Assembly: GCF_005145025.1 (NCBI RefSeq)
Contig: NZ_CP039695.1
Location: forward strand, 1,917,501-1,981,500
Source of the DNA: Novosphingobium sp. EMRT-2
GTDB taxonomy: Bacteria > Pseudomonadota > Alphaproteobacteria > Sphingomonadales > Sphingomonadaceae
DNA length: 64,000 bases
Direction: 5' to 3'
Positions within the stretch are counted from its first letter, which is position 1, and each line of letters begins with the position of its first letter. Under the pieces are notes generated by a model, which was not told the origin of the DNA, ran no database searches, and was given only the letters and a program-made list of their open reading frames with translations. This document shows, in pieces, positions 1 through 9,132 of the stretch. Position numbers and translations under genes: made by a program.

Positions 1-16
1 CGTATCGGCCGGCGCC

Positions 17-1339
17 ATGGCTTCCCCCACTTCCCCCCGGACCTTCCACGTCAAGAGCTTCGGCTGCCAGATGAACGTCTATGACGGCGAACGCATGGCC
101 GAACTGCTCGCCGCGCAGGGCATGACGCCCGCCGACGCGCGCGACGATGCCGATCTCGTCGTGCTCAACACCTGCCACATCCGCGAAAAGGCCACGGAAA
201 AGGTCTATTCGGACATCGGCCGCCTGCGGCGCGAGGATGGTTCCTCGCCGCTGATCGCGGTGGCGGGCTGCGTCGCCCAGGCGGAGGGCGAGGAAATCAT
301 GGCGCGCGCGCCTTCGGTCCGGGTCGTGGTCGGCCCGCAGGCCTACCACCGCCTGCCCGAGATGGTCGCCGAAGCCGCCGCCGGCAAGCGCGCCACCGAA
401 ACCGACATGCCGGCCGAGGCCAAGTTCGCCGCGCTGCCCCGCCGCCGCCGCTCCGGCCCCAGCGCGTTCCTGACGGTGCAGGAAGGCTGCGACAAGTTCT
501 GCACCTATTGCGTGGTGCCCTATACGCGCGGCGCGGAGATCAGCCGGCCCTTCGCCGATCTGGTGGAGGAAGCGAAGCTGCTGGTCGAAGGCGGCGCGCG
601 CGAGATCACGCTGCTGGGCCAGAACGTCAACGCCTGGGCGGGCGAGGACGCGAAGGGCCGCGCCACAGGGCTGGCCGGGCTTGCCGCCGAACTCGCCGCG
701 ATCCCCGATCTGGCGCGCATCCGCTATACCACCAGCCACCCGGCCGACATGGACGACGCGCTGATCGAGGCGCACGGCACCAACGCCAAGCTGATGCCGT
801 TCCTGCACCTGCCCGTGCAATCGGGCAACGACCGCGTGCTGAAGGCGATGAATCGCAGCCATACGGCCGAAAGCTACCTGCGCCTGCTCGAACGCGTGCG
901 CGCGGCGCGGCCGGACATCGCGCTTTCGGGCGATTTCATCGTCGGCTTCCCCGGCGAGACCGAGACCGAGTTCGAAGACACGCTGCGCATCGTCGATGCC
1001 GTCGGCTATGCTCAGGCGTTCAGCTTCAAGTATTCCCCCCGCCCCGGCACGCCCGCCGCGACGATGGAGGATCATGTCCCGGCCGAGGTCATGGACGAGA
1101 GGCTCCAGCGCCTCCAGGCCGCTCTCAACCGCGATCAGCTCGCGTTCAACCGGGCCAGCGTGGGCCGGCGCTGCACCGTGCTGGTCGAACGCCGGGGCAA
1201 GCATCCGGGGCAATGGCTGGGCAAATCGCCCTGGCTGCAGTCGGTCCACTTCACCGGCGATGCCGCGATCGGCGATCTGGTGGAGGTTGATCTGGTCGAG
1301 GCCGGGCCAAACTCGCTGGCGGGGCAGCCGGTAGAGTAG
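17..1339 (+). CDS. miaB: tRNA-2-methylthio-N6-dimethylallyladenosine synthase MiaB
   Basis: This 440-residue protein is a radical-SAM methylthiotransferase that adds a methylthio group to i6A37 of tRNAs reading UNN codons, in the cytosol. The N-terminal UPF0004 domain shows its three cluster cysteines in SFGCQMN, LNTCHIR and AGCVAQ. The radical-SAM motif CDKFCTYC lies near residue 155, and a TRAM domain follows from about residue 375 ([13 protein letters not shown]). Length is normal for the family. In many alphaproteobacteria miaB directly precedes phoH-ybeY-corC. Here a small membrane gene, an IS and an rcnB-like gene separate them. The start follows only 16 window bases, so its promoter is outside. 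Confidence 0.97.
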   Translation: MASPTSPRTFHVKSFGCQMNVYDGERMAELLAAQGMTPADARDDADLVVLNTCHIREKATEKVYSDIGRLRREDGSSPLIAVAGCVAQAEGEEIMARAPSVRVVVGPQAYHRLPEMVAEAAAGKRATETDMPAEAKFAALPRRRRSGPSAFLTVQEGCDKFCTYCVVPYTRGAEISRPFADLVEEAKLLVEGGAREITLLGQNVNAWAGEDAKGRATGLAGLAAELAAIPDLARIRYTTSHPADMDDALIEAHGTNAKLMPFLHLPVQSGNDRVLKAMNRSHTAESYLRLLERVRAARPDIALSGDFIVGFPGETETEFEDTLRIVDAVGYAQAFSFKYSPRPGTPAATMEDHVPAEVMDERLQRLQAALNRDQLAFNRASVGRRCTVLVERRGKHPGQWLGKSPWLQSVHFTGDAAIGDLVEVDLVEAGPNSLAGQPVE

Positions 1340-1359
1340 CGGGGAGCGCCAAACCCATA

Positions 1360-1470
1360 CCCGCTCGTCCTGAGCCTGTCGAAGGACGCGTGAAACGGTT
1401 CGATCGTGGGAAGGTTTACCGCGCAAGGCCAGGACATCGCGCGTCCTTCGACAAGCTCAGGACGAGCGGG
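1360..1470. repeat. Family B palindromic repeat, copy 1
   Basis: Two inverted arms of about 30 bases (left 1361-1390, right 1439-1470) carry the core cctgagcctgtcgaagga and its complement cttcgacaagctcaggac, separated by a roughly 48-base spacer. The same arms recur at 26911-27022, and one degenerate arm lies near 36901. The element sits in the gap after miaB and could form a long hairpin in read-through RNA. It also creates a spurious N-terminal extension of the next ORF. Confidence 0.85.
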
Positions 1471-1524
1471 GTTTCGCAGGTCGGAAGCCGCGTGCTAAGC
1501 TACTCTTCAGAGGCGGAGGAAGCT

Positions 1525-1794
1525 GTGCATTTGCAATTTCTGATTGTCGGCGGCGTTTGCCTGTTCTCCGGGCTAGGGATGTTCCTCTTCCCTCGAAAGA
1601 AGCGCTTGGCTGCCGCAGCTAAAATCAGATTAAGAAAGCAGGAACTCGCGGCAGGGGCTCCCGAGCGATATTTCGAAGAGGGAAGATCAATAGATGCCTA
1701 TCCCTTGCCTCCCACTGACAGCAGATGGCGTATCAAGGGCGCCTTTTTGACGGTCTGCGGCGTAGCGTTGTGGCTACTGGAATACTTCCGCTAA
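1525..1794 (+). CDS. Small two-helix membrane protein, unknown function
   Basis: I do not recognise this 89-residue protein. It has one hydrophobic helix at the N terminus (FLIVGGVCLFSGLGMFLF), a basic cytoplasmic-looking stretch (PRKKRLAAAAKIRLRKQ), a polar middle with YPLPP, and a second helix close to the C terminus (GAFLTVCGVALWLLEYF). The GTG start at 1525 is chosen because GGAGGA lies 4 bases upstream. The ORF stays open to 1390, but that extension is translated repeat sequence. G+C is lower than in the neighbours, which suggests recent arrival between miaB and the IS. Confidence 0.6.
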   Translation: MHLQFLIVGGVCLFSGLGMFLFPRKKRLAAAAKIRLRKQELAAGAPERYFEEGRSIDAYPLPPTDSRWRIKGAFLTVCGVALWLLEYFR

Positions 1795-1850
1795 CGGGGC
1801 GTTTCCGGAGAGCCTCCTCTAGACCTGAAATTGCGGACAACCGCCTCGTT

Positions 1851-1868
1851 CCCGGGCTCGAGCCCGGG
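1851..1868. repeat. 18-bp perfect palindrome
   Basis: The sequence cccgggctcgagcccggg reads identically on both strands. It lies between the small membrane gene and the severed 3' end of the rcnB-like gene. It could be a hairpin between converging transcripts or a protein site. No gene context settles this. Confidence 0.6.
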
Positions 1869-1881
1869 AAAGTACAGGAAA

Positions 1882-1916
1882 TCCGGGGGCCGCCCTCCAC
1901 AGGACAAACCCCCGGA
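1882..1916 (-). terminator. Probable original terminator of the rcnB-like gene, displaced by the IS
   Basis: Arms TCCGGGGG (1882-1889) and CCCCCGGA (1909-1916) form an 8-bp stem with a 19-base loop. On the minus strand the stem is followed by ATTTCCTG, a weak U-tract. It begins about 15 bases past the reconstructed native stop of the rcnB-like gene (1931), now on the far side of the 1.3-kb IS. Confidence 0.4.
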
Positions 1917-1930
1917 AACCACTGTTTTCC

Positions 1931-1945
1931 TTACAGGAAGAAGCT
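1931..1945 (-). other. Severed 3' end of the rcnB-like gene, with target duplication
   Basis: Read on the minus strand this segment is agcttcttcctgtaa. Joined to the rcnB-like frame at its target-site copy AGCT (3242-3245) it gives Ser-Phe-Phe-Leu-stop, a plausible RcnB-type terminus. The same AGCT (1942-1945) directly abuts the IS left end, so this is the last stretch of the original gene cut off by the insertion. Confidence 0.85.
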
Positions 1946-3241
1946 GGAGGGTTCGAAAAACTCTGGCGCTTGTCGGCCTGACCTGATTCACTGCCCTTGC
2001 GGATGAGCGGAGGCGATGATGGCGGGACAGCCCGGTTTCTTTGATCTTTCGAACCGGTACGAGGCCTTGAGCGCAGCGGGTGATCCGTTGGAGCGTCTGT
2101 CCGGGGTGGTCGACTTTGAGGTTTTCCGGGGGCCATTGATCGCCGCTCTGCGCCGCAGTGTTCGTGGCAAAGGCGGGCGGCCGCCGTTTGACCCGGTGAT
2201 GATGTTCAAAATTCTGGTGCTGCAGGCGCTCTATTCGCTTTCGGACGAAGCGACGGAATTCCAGATCAAGGATCGCTTGTCGTTCCAGCGCTTCCTGGGC
2301 CTTGGGCTCGATGGCACGGTGCCGGATGCAACGACGGTGTGGCTGTTCCGCGAGCGCTTGGTGCAAGCCAAGGCAATCGACAAGCTCTTCGCCCGCTTCG
2401 ATGCCGCACTGACCGACCGGGGCTATCTCGCCATGGGCGGCCAGATCATCGATGCTACCGTTGTGCCTGCCCCCAAGCAGCGGAACACCGACGAGGAGAA
2501 GGCAGCGATCAAGGACGGCCGGATCCCGGAGGCATGGAAGGCAAAGCCAGCCCGGCTCCGTCAGAAGGATCGCGATGCCCGCTGGAGCGTGAAGTACACC
2601 AAGGCCAAGGTGAAGGAGGGTGCCGATCCCAAGGCCTTCAAGCCGGTCGATCTCGCCATCCCGATGTTCGGCTACAAGAACCACATCGGCATCGACCGGG
2701 CTCACGGGTTGATCCGGACCTGGGATGCCAGTGCCGCCAATGCCCATGACGGCGCCCGGTTGCCTGACCTGATCAGCACGAACAACACCGGTTCGGGCGT
2801 CTGGGCTGATACCGCCTACCGGTCGAAGAAAAACGAAACCTTTCTCGAGAGGGGCATGTTCAAGAGCCACATCCACCAGCGCAAACCGAACCGCCGTGCC
2901 ATGCCCGAGCGTGTCGCCAGAGCCAATGCGAAGCGATCGGCCATCCGCTCGGCAGTCGAACACGTCTTTGCCGGGCAAAAGCACCGCATGGGCCTGATCG
3001 TGCGCACCATCGGCATTGCCCGCGCCCGCATCAAGATCGGCATGGCCAACCTTGCCTATAACTTCCAGCGCCTCGCATGGCTTGAGGGGCGTACTGCGCC
3101 CGCGTGACCCAAAAACCGGCCCACGCAGCCGGCTCCGCCAAGAAAATAAGCAGATCAGCAACCCAAGCCTGGAGCTCGCCACCCGCTCCTGTGCCATCAC
3201 ATCGCAATTACGCCAAAATCAGACGGTTCTTCGAGGTGTCC
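1946..3241 (+). mobile_element. IS5-family insertion sequence, complete, 1296 bp
   Basis: The boundaries come from a 4-bp direct repeat AGCT at 1942-1945 and 3242-3245 and from imperfect terminal inverted repeats. The left end is GGAGGGTTCGAAAAACTCTG and the complement of the right end is GGACACCTCGAAGAACCGTC, with GGA, TCGAA and AAC shared in register. One transposase gene fills the element. Removing the IS plus one AGCT restores the reading frame and a natural stop for the flanking rcnB-like gene, which supports the exact ends. A 4-bp duplication is typical of the IS5 subgroup. Confidence 0.93.
2016..3107 (+). CDS. IS5-family DDE transposase
   Basis: This 363-residue transposase would bind the element ends and catalyse strand transfer. 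The N-terminal DUF772-like region (about residues 30-110) includes the typical GGRPPFDPVMMFKILVLQAL. The DDE catalytic domain follows, with first Asp in GQIIDATVV (near 146), second Asp in VWADTAYRS and the Glu in SAVEHVFAGQKHRMGL, which matches the family's spacing to a downstream Lys/Arg. The frame is intact, so the copy could be active. The start ATGATG has ggaggc upstream. It lies opposite to the rcnB-like gene it inserted into. Confidence 0.95.
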   Translation: MMAGQPGFFDLSNRYEALSAAGDPLERLSGVVDFEVFRGPLIAALRRSVRGKGGRPPFDPVMMFKILVLQALYSLSDEATEFQIKDRLSFQRFLGLGLDGTVPDATTVWLFRERLVQAKAIDKLFARFDAALTDRGYLAMGGQIIDATVVPAPKQRNTDEEKAAIKDGRIPEAWKAKPARLRQKDRDARWSVKYTKAKVKEGADPKAFKPVDLAIPMFGYKNHIGIDRAHGLIRTWDASAANAHDGARLPDLISTNNTGSGVWADTAYRSKKNETFLERGMFKSHIHQRKPNRRAMPERVARANAKRSAIRSAVEHVFAGQKHRMGLIVRTIGIARARIKIGMANLAYNFQRLAWLEGRTAPA

Positions 3242-3722
3242 AGCTGCCGATCACCTGTAACGTTACGCCGCTGCGCGTGTCGATCAGCACCACGTCGTTA
3301 CCGTAACGCACCCAGCGCTGGTAGCCGTAGCGCGGCGGCGTCAGGCGATAGGCCCAGGGATCGTTGATCCAGTAGCGCTGCGCGTAATAGGGCGGGGCGA
3401 AGCGGTAGCCCACGCGCACCGGGCGGTAGGCATAGCCGCGCGGGCCATAGTACCCGCCCCGGCGATAGACGTCGCCATGGGCGCGGCGATAATCGCGCCA
3501 GTCCTCGCGGTATTCGCGACGGTCTTCACGGTACTCGCGGCGATCCTCGCGCGCCTCGCGGTAATCGCCCCGGCGCATGTCGTGGCGGATCTCGGCGCGA
3601 TCGCGCTGCATTTCGCGGCGATCGTGATGCAGTTCGCGCGCGCTCTGCGCGCTGGCGGCGGTGGGGGCCACGGCGGAAGCCAGTGCGCTGGCGGCCAGCG
3701 CGGCCATCATGATCTTGCGCAT
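3219..3722 (-). CDS. RcnB-family periplasmic protein with IS-altered C terminus
   Basis: RcnB-type proteins are periplasmic and were named for a role in nickel/cobalt homeostasis. This 167-residue copy has a signal peptide ending SAQS, then a highly charged DRRE/YRED repeat region (about residues 30-85), a Tyr/Arg-rich YGPRGYAYRPV segment, and the conserved closing domain WVRYGNDVVLIDTRSGVTLQVI. The last residues WTPRRTV and the stop codon are read from the IS right end. Before insertion the gene would have ended SFFL-stop. The change is limited to the final few residues, so function may survive. It is transcribed away from phoH. Confidence 0.9.
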   Translation of the reverse strand: MRKIMMAALAASALASAVAPTAASAQSARELHHDRREMQRDRAEIRHDMRRGDYREAREDRREYREDRREYREDWRDYRRAHGDVYRRGGYYGPRGYAYRPVRVGYRFAPPYYAQRYWINDPWAYRLTPPRYGYQRWVRYGNDVVLIDTRSGVTLQVIGSWTPRRTV

Positions 3723-3994
3723 CGTTCGTCTCCTTCAACGGATGGTCCGGCTGGTTTCCCGTGTCGGATACCGGGGCCGGACATCTGCCCCGGTTATTGT
3801 CCGATTCGGGTGAACCGGCGCGGAACCCTGCTGTCAGCAACGCGAAAGGAATCCCTTTGTTTCAGCACCCTGCGACGAGCGCCGGGTTTTCCCCGACAAA
3901 AGCCGTGTGATAGCGCCCCGTCCCGCTTGCGCCGCGCCCCGGCCGATCTATCTTGAAGGTACGGCCGCGGTCGCGGCCCGCATGAAAGGAGCGC

Positions 3995-5032
3995 ATGGCC
4001 CGCAAACTGCATCGTGCCCATGATGAGGCGCAGCATCGCCCCGAAACCAGCCGGCCCGACCATCACAGGCGCGCCCGGGTGGAAGTCGAATTCGATGAAC
4101 AGACCGTGCTCGGCGCCCTGTTCGGCCAGTTCGACACCAATCTCGTCCAGATCGAAAACCGGCTCGGCGTCTATATCTCGGCGCGCGGCAACCGCGTGCT
4201 GATCGAAGGGCCGGAAGACGCGGTGGCCCGCGCGCGCGATGTGCTGAAGGCGATGCACCAGCGCCTGCTCACCGGGCAGGACATGGACGCCGGCGCGGTG
4301 GAGGCGCTGATCGCGATGAGCAACGAGCCGACGCTCGACGGGATCATCACCGGCACGCCCGGCGCGCCGCCGCCGATCCTGATCCGCACCCGCAAGAAAA
4401 CCATCGCGCCGCGCTCGGTCACCCAGATCGAATACATGAAGGCGCTGGTGCGCGACGACGTGATCTTCGCGCTCGGCCCGGCGGGCACGGGCAAGACCTA
4501 CCTCGCGGTGGCGCAGGCGGTGGCGCAGCTCATTTCGGGCAGCGTCCAGCGGCTGATCCTGTCGCGCCCGGCGGTCGAGGCCGGCGAGCGGCTGGGCTTC
4601 CTGCCCGGCGACATGAAGGAGAAGGTCGATCCCTATCTCCGCCCGCTCTACGACGCGCTCTATGACTGCATGCCGCCCGAACAGGTCGAACGCCGCATGG
4701 CCTCGGGCGAGATCGAGATCGCGCCGATCGCGTTCATGCGCGGCCGCACGCTGGCCGATGCCTTCGTCATTCTCGACGAGGCGCAGAATACCACGCCGGC
4801 GCAGATGAAGATGTTCCTCACCCGCTTCGGCCAGAACAGCCGCATGGTGATCTGCGGCGATCCGAAGCAGGTCGACCTGCCCGGCGGCACCAGCGCCAGC
4901 GGCCTGGCCGACGCGGTGCAACGGCTGGAAGGCGTGGACGGCATCGGCGTGGTCCGCTTCAGCAGCGCCGACGTGGTCCGCCACCCGATCGTGGGCCGCA
5001 TCGTCGAGGCCTACGAAGGAAAGGATTCGTGA
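3995..5032 (+). CDS. PhoH-family ATPase (PhoH-like protein)
   Basis: This 345-residue cytosolic P-loop protein belongs to the PhoH/YbeZ family, which acts with YbeY in RNA and ribosome metabolism. The N-terminal region carries a KH-like nucleic-acid domain (about residues 30-95). The Walker A motif is [11 protein letters not shown] (near 165), Walker B is [13 protein letters not shown] (near 255), and CGDPKQVDL is the family signature. AAAGGAGCGC precedes the ATG. The stop overlaps the ybeY start by 4 bases, so the two are translationally coupled. The 272-base upstream gap separates it from the divergent rcnB-like gene and must hold both promoters; I see no certain -35/-10 pair there. Confidence 0.95.
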   Translation: MARKLHRAHDEAQHRPETSRPDHHRRARVEVEFDEQTVLGALFGQFDTNLVQIENRLGVYISARGNRVLIEGPEDAVARARDVLKAMHQRLLTGQDMDAGAVEALIAMSNEPTLDGIITGTPGAPPPILIRTRKKTIAPRSVTQIEYMKALVRDDVIFALGPAGTGKTYLAVAQAVAQLISGSVQRLILSRPAVEAGERLGFLPGDMKEKVDPYLRPLYDALYDCMPPEQVERRMASGEIEIAPIAFMRGRTLADAFVILDEAQNTTPAQMKMFLTRFGQNSRMVICGDPKQVDLPGGTSASGLADAVQRLEGVDGIGVVRFSSADVVRHPIVGRIVEAYEGKDS

Positions 5033-5523
5033 GCGCGCCCACGCTCGAAATCGACATCGATCCGGTCTGGGGGCAGGACACCGACTGGGAAGCGCTGGCC
5101 AACCGCGCGGCCGAGGCCGCGGCGCGCGCCGCGCCGGAGCTCGCGCGCGACAACCTGATCGTCAGCCTGGTCCTGGCCGACGACGACGAGGTTCATGCGC
5201 TCAACAAGCAATGGCGCGCCAAGGACAAGCCCACCAACGTCCTGTCGTTCCCCATGCTTTCCCGCGCCGAAGTGCTCGCGGCCAGTGCCAACGCGCCCGA
5301 AATGCTGGGCGACCTGATCCTGGCGCATGGCGTGTGCCGGCGCGAAGCGGCGGAAAAGGGCGTGCCGGTGGAGCACCACGCCACCCACCTCGTCATCCAC
5401 GGCCTGCTCCATCTGGCGGGCCACGATCACGAGCTGGGCGAGGACGAGGCGGAGGAAATGGAGCATCTGGAACGGAAGGCGCTTGCCATGCTGGGTATCG
5501 CGGACCCATATGCGGACCGCTGA
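5029..5523 (+). CDS. ybeY: Endoribonuclease YbeY (rRNA maturation factor)
   Basis: YbeY is a zinc metalloprotein needed for 16S rRNA 3'-end processing and late 30S quality control. The 164-residue product carries the H-x3-H-x5-H zinc motif in [11 protein letters not shown] near residues 123-133 and the upstream NVLSFP motif. The GTG start at 5029 sits inside the phoH stop (GTGA overlap). Length is usual for alphaproteobacteria. With phoH before it and the CorC-like gene 36 bases after it, it forms the conserved phoH-ybeY-corC transcript. Confidence 0.95.
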   Translation: MSAPTLEIDIDPVWGQDTDWEALANRAAEAAARAAPELARDNLIVSLVLADDDEVHALNKQWRAKDKPTNVLSFPMLSRAEVLAASANAPEMLGDLILAHGVCRREAAEKGVPVEHHATHLVIHGLLHLAGHDHELGEDEAEEMEHLERKALAMLGIADPYADR

Positions 5524-5559
5524 CAGCGAACGGTTCGCGTAACAGGGGAGTGCAGACCA

Positions 5560-6501
5560 GTGCCCGAGGGCAACGGGTCCGGCGGCGACAGTCGCTCGGG
5601 CGAAGGGGACAGTAACGGCGCGCTGTGGCGCGCGATCAGGGCTTTCTTCAAGGGGCCGGACCAGGACCAGTCGCTGCGTGCGCAGATCGAGGAAGCGATC
5701 GAGGAGCACGAGGGCGAACATGGCTCGCCCGGCGGTTCGGACGGCGATCTGGTGGCGCTCGAACGCCAGATGCTGAAGAACCTGCTCCATTTCAGCGAAC
5801 ACGATGCCGATGACGTCGCCATTCCGCGCGGCCAGATCATCGCCGTGCCCGCCGCCGCCACGTTCGAGGAACTGGTCGGTGCCTTCGCCGAACACGGCCA
5901 CAGCCGCCTGCCGGTCTATGGCGATTCGCTCGACGAGATCGTGGGCATGGTCCACGTGAAGGACGTGTTCGGGATCGTCGCCGGCATCGCCCTTTCCGGC
6001 AAGCCCGCGCCCAAGGACTGGGCCGGCCTGATGCGCCAACCGCTGTTCGTGCCCCAAGCGCGCGGCGCGCTCGACGTGCTGGCCGACATGCGCGCCAGCC
6101 GCACGCACCTGGCCGTGGTGATCGACGAATATTCGGGCACCGACGGGATCATCACGATCGAGGATCTGGTCGAGGAAATCGTCGGCGAGATCGAGGACGA
6201 GCACGACGATGCGCCGGAGGAACTGCTCAAGCGGCTCGATCCCGATACCTGGGACGCCGATGCCCGCGCGGAACTGGATGACGTAGCGGAAATCGTCGAT
6301 CCCCGGCTTGCCGAAGTGGAAGAAGACGTTGATACGCTGGGCGGCCTCGCGGTCGTCCTCGCCGGGGAAGTCCCGCCCGTCGGGCGCGTGCTGGAACACG
6401 GCAGCGGCTGGCGGATCGAGGTGACCGGCGGAGACGAGCGCCGCCTCACGCGCCTGCGGCTCCACGCGCCGCGCGCGCAGGAGGACGGGGAAGAGGACTA
6501 G
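5560..6501 (+). CDS. CorC/TlyC-type CBS-domain protein (hemolysin family)
   Basis: This 313-residue protein has two CBS motifs (about residues 80-200) followed by a CorC_HlyC transporter-associated domain (about 225-305). It lacks the N-terminal DUF21 membrane domain found in larger relatives, so it is the soluble CorC type, linked in enterobacteria to CorA-mediated Mg/Co export. Recognisable stretches are FAEHGHSRLPVYGDSLD and HLAVVIDEYSGTDGIITIED. The GTG start at 5560 is preceded by aggggag 9 bases upstream. The usual downstream partner lnt is absent; a LysR gene follows instead. A CorA gene is present far away at 61.8 kb. Confidence 0.92.
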   Translation: MPEGNGSGGDSRSGEGDSNGALWRAIRAFFKGPDQDQSLRAQIEEAIEEHEGEHGSPGGSDGDLVALERQMLKNLLHFSEHDADDVAIPRGQIIAVPAAATFEELVGAFAEHGHSRLPVYGDSLDEIVGMVHVKDVFGIVAGIALSGKPAPKDWAGLMRQPLFVPQARGALDVLADMRASRTHLAVVIDEYSGTDGIITIEDLVEEIVGEIEDEHDDAPEELLKRLDPDTWDADARAELDDVAEIVDPRLAEVEEDVDTLGGLAVVLAGEVPPVGRVLEHGSGWRIEVTGGDERRLTRLRLHAPRAQEDGEED

Positions 6502-6664
6502 GTCGGGCCGGGCCGGGCTGCGCACGGTCCGCCACCTGTCCGGAAGGGAATACGCCACCCGGCGGATTGCTCCGCTCTGACGGGAATGGCACTGTGGGAG
6601 GATGCGGATCGCGTCCGGCCCGCACGGAATGCAACGCAACTGAAGTCCGGGAACGAAGACACCG

Positions 6665-7546
6665 ATGATCCGCCGCCTGCCTCCGCTGCGTTCGCTCGAA
6701 GCGTTCATTCGCGTCGTGCGCGCCGGCTCGGCCAAGACCGCCGCCGCCGAACTGGCGCTCAGCCCGTCGGCCCTCTCGCGCCGGCTGGGCGCGCTGGAGG
6801 ATTTCGTCGGCAAGGCGCTGTTCGAACGCAAGCACCAGATGCTCAAGCTGACCGAGGAAGGCCAGCAGCTCTACGACGCGGTCGCCCCGCTGATGGACGA
6901 GATGACCGACCGCATCGACCGGCTGGTCGATACCGGCAAGGTCATGCGCCTGCGGCTGGGCGTGCTGCCGCTGTTCGGCAGCCAGCGCCTGTTCCCGCGC
7001 CTGGGCGAATTGCGCAAGCTGCACCCGCAGCTGCATATCGACATCGACAGTTCGCACGCCGCCGAAACCAAGCTGGGCGATACCATCGACGCGGCGATCG
7101 TGCTGAGCGAAGGACCGGACGGCACGCTGCATTCCGTACGGCTCGATCACAACCGCGTCCATGCCATCACCTCGAAGGAACTGGCGGCGGAGCTGGGCGA
7201 ACGGCCCGACATCGCCAAGCTTTCGAAGCAGACCTTCCTGGTCCACAACGATCTGCCCGCCAGCTTCGAGGCGTGGAAGCGCGCGCTCCATCTCGAACGG
7301 CTGGAGCCGGCGGCAGTCGATCACTTCGATTCGGGCCAGCTGATCCTCGAAGCCGCCGCGCAGGGCCTCGGCATCGCGATCATGCACGACGACCACTACA
7401 ACCGGTCGCACGATCCGCGCCTCGCCCAGCTCTACAACATCGAGGTGGACAGCCCCTACAGCTACTGGTTCGTCTGCCGGCCCCGCGCGCTGCAATCGCG
7501 GCCCGTGCGGCTGTTCCACGATTGGCTGATCAAGGCGGGGCTTTAG
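6665..7546 (+). CDS. LysR-family transcriptional regulator
   Basis: This 293-residue regulator has the N-terminal winged helix-turn-helix (LRSLEAFIRVVRAGSAKTAA, then SPSALSRRLGALEDFVG) and a periplasmic-binding-like effector domain from about residue 90. The HTH resembles the GcvA-like branch. No biosynthetic partner is divergently adjacent. The preceding gene ends 163 bases upstream on the same strand and the next gene, a dioxygenase, converges with only 6 bases between stops. Its target is therefore unclear; autoregulation is usual for the family. The intergenic gap before it shows no clear operator. Confidence 0.93.
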   Translation: MIRRLPPLRSLEAFIRVVRAGSAKTAAAELALSPSALSRRLGALEDFVGKALFERKHQMLKLTEEGQQLYDAVAPLMDEMTDRIDRLVDTGKVMRLRLGVLPLFGSQRLFPRLGELRKLHPQLHIDIDSSHAAETKLGDTIDAAIVLSEGPDGTLHSVRLDHNRVHAITSKELAAELGERPDIAKLSKQTFLVHNDLPASFEAWKRALHLERLEPAAVDHFDSGQLILEAAAQGLGIAIMHDDHYNRSHDPRLAQLYNIEVDSPYSYWFVCRPRALQSRPVRLFHDWLIKAGL

Positions 7547-7552
7547 GACTTC

Positions 7553-8242
7553 CTACCCCGCCCAGCGGCGCACGAGGTTGTGATAGACCCTGGTCAGCCG
7601 CAGCGCCTGCGGATCGCCGCCGCCTCCCCCACTCCCGCCCTGCCGCGCGTTGAGCGCCTGGATGGTCTGGTCGAGATCGAACAGCACCTCGCGCGCGGCG
7701 CCATCGCGCACCAGCGATTCCACCCAGAAGAAGGCGCAGATGCGCTCTCCCCGCGTCACTTCGTTCACCCGGTGCAGGCTGGTCGCGGGGTATAGCACCA
7801 TGTCGCCGGCGGCGAGCTTGTAGGCCATGCGGCCGAAATCGCCAGCGATGGTCAGCTCCCCGCCGTCGTAATCCTCGGACAGGAACAGCGTCGCCGAAAG
7901 GTCGGTGCGCAGCCGCGCGCCAGTGGCGGGATCGATCCGCAGCGCGTTGTCGACGTGGTCGCCATAGTGTTCGCCGGGGCCATAGCGGTTGAACAGCGGC
8001 GGGTAGATCGCCCTGGGCAACGCCGCCGACAGGAACAGCGCGGAGGCCGACAGCGCCTGCTGCACGCGCTGGCGCGCGGTTCGGGCCGCCTCGCCGTCCT
8101 CGGGCAACTGGCGGTTGCGCTTGACCCGCGCCGCCGCCGGGCCGCTGGTCACGCTGCCGTCCACCCAGTCGGCCGCGGCGATCGTCCGGCCCAGCGCCAG
8201 CGCCTCGTCACGGGGCAGAACGTGGGGGATGATCGTCAGCAT
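7553..8242 (-). CDS. Fe(II)/2-oxoglutarate dioxygenase, PiuC/PKHD type
   Basis: This 229-residue cytosolic oxygenase belongs to the PKHD-type hydroxylase family (PiuC/YbiX), which is often iron-regulated and located next to TonB receptors. The start MLTIIPHVLPRDEA and the iron ligands are typical: HYGDHVDNAL supplies His and Asp, and SLHRVNEVTRGER supplies the second His plus the Arg that binds 2-oxoglutarate. The ATG at 8242 is chosen because homologues begin there, although the frame is open further upstream. No TonB receptor is adjacent. The divergent neighbour is the HD-domain gene 93 bases away. Confidence 0.9.
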   Translation of the reverse strand: MLTIIPHVLPRDEALALGRTIAAADWVDGSVTSGPAAARVKRNRQLPEDGEAARTARQRVQQALSASALFLSAALPRAIYPPLFNRYGPGEHYGDHVDNALRIDPATGARLRTDLSATLFLSEDYDGGELTIAGDFGRMAYKLAAGDMVLYPATSLHRVNEVTRGERICAFFWVESLVRDGAAREVLFDLDQTIQALNARQGGSGGGGGDPQALRLTRVYHNLVRRWAG

Positions 8243-8335
8243 CGCGTGTCCTTCGGCATCGCCATGGATGGCGAACCAGCTTAGAGGCCAGCATAGAGGA
8301 ACCAAGCGCCCGAGTTCCAGCAGGAGATTGCCGCG

Positions 8336-9082
8336 ATGGCCGATGCCGATTTCACCGATCCCCGTCCCTGGCCGCAGGAAGGGCGCGAACGGATGATCTA
8401 TCCCTCGCCGGTGGGCTGGAAAGGCACCGACTTCGTCGACAACGAGGCCGAGCTGCTCAAGCGGCTCAACCCGAAGACGGTGTTCATGATGGGCGACAAC
8501 CCCGCGCTGCCGCGGATGCCCGAACGGCCGCGCCTGCTCGATTTCTTCCGCTGCCGCTTCGGCGACATCACCGTGCGGCACCTGCTGGTCAGCGCCAAGC
8601 GCGCGCTGGACGACGGGCAGGACGAAAAGGTCGTGATCGCCTGCCTGCTGCACGACATTTCCAACGGCTGCCTGATCCGCGCGGATCACGGCTACTGGAG
8701 CGCGCAGCTCGTCGCGCCCTATGTCAGCGAGGAAGTGGCCTTCGCGGTGAAGTACCATCAGGCGCTGCGCTACGTGTCGGACGAAAGCGTGGGCTATAGC
8801 TACCCCGAAAGCTACGACCGCTTCTTCGGCCCGGACTACGCGATGCCCGAATACCTCCAGCGCGATGCCGACTACGCGCGCGGCCACACATGGTACGGCA
8901 CCGCGCGGCAGGTCACGCTCTACGACACCTATTTCTTCGACGATTTCCCGCCGGTCGATCCCGACGAACTGACCGACGTGATCGGCCGCCATTTCCGCGA
9001 ACCGGAGGAAGGACTCGGCTTCGACGCCAGCCCCACCGCGCACATGTGGCGCACGATGATCTGGCCCAACAACTTTCTCTAG
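8336..9082 (+). CDS. HD-domain metal-dependent protein, specific function unknown
   Basis: The 248-residue product has an HD-superfamily core: His in TVRHLLVSAKRAL, the HD pair in ACLLHDISNG, a further His in RADHGYWSAQLV and HQALRYVSDES. This arrangement is compatible with a phosphohydrolase or with an HD-type mixed-valence diiron oxygenase (PhnZ or inositol oxygenase-like), and the sequence alone does not decide. The C-terminal third is rich in Tyr, Phe, Asp and Pro. It is transcribed divergently from the PiuC-like gene. A 166-base candidate RNA gene follows 83 bases after the stop. Confidence 0.75.
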   Translation: MADADFTDPRPWPQEGRERMIYPSPVGWKGTDFVDNEAELLKRLNPKTVFMMGDNPALPRMPERPRLLDFFRCRFGDITVRHLLVSAKRALDDGQDEKVVIACLLHDISNGCLIRADHGYWSAQLVAPYVSEEVAFAVKYHQALRYVSDESVGYSYPESYDRFFGPDYAMPEYLQRDADYARGHTWYGTARQVTLYDTYFFDDFPPVDPDELTDVIGRHFREPEEGLGFDASPTAHMWRTMIWPNNFL

Positions 9083-9132
9083 CGGAATCAGGCGCGCGCG
9101 GCGGGACAGTCCGGAACGGGCCGTTCCCCGCT

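Noticed and set aside
1390..1524. Longer N terminus for the small membrane protein
   Set aside because: It translates the family B repeat (SFDKLRTSG) and lacks a ribosome site, unlike the GTG at 1525.
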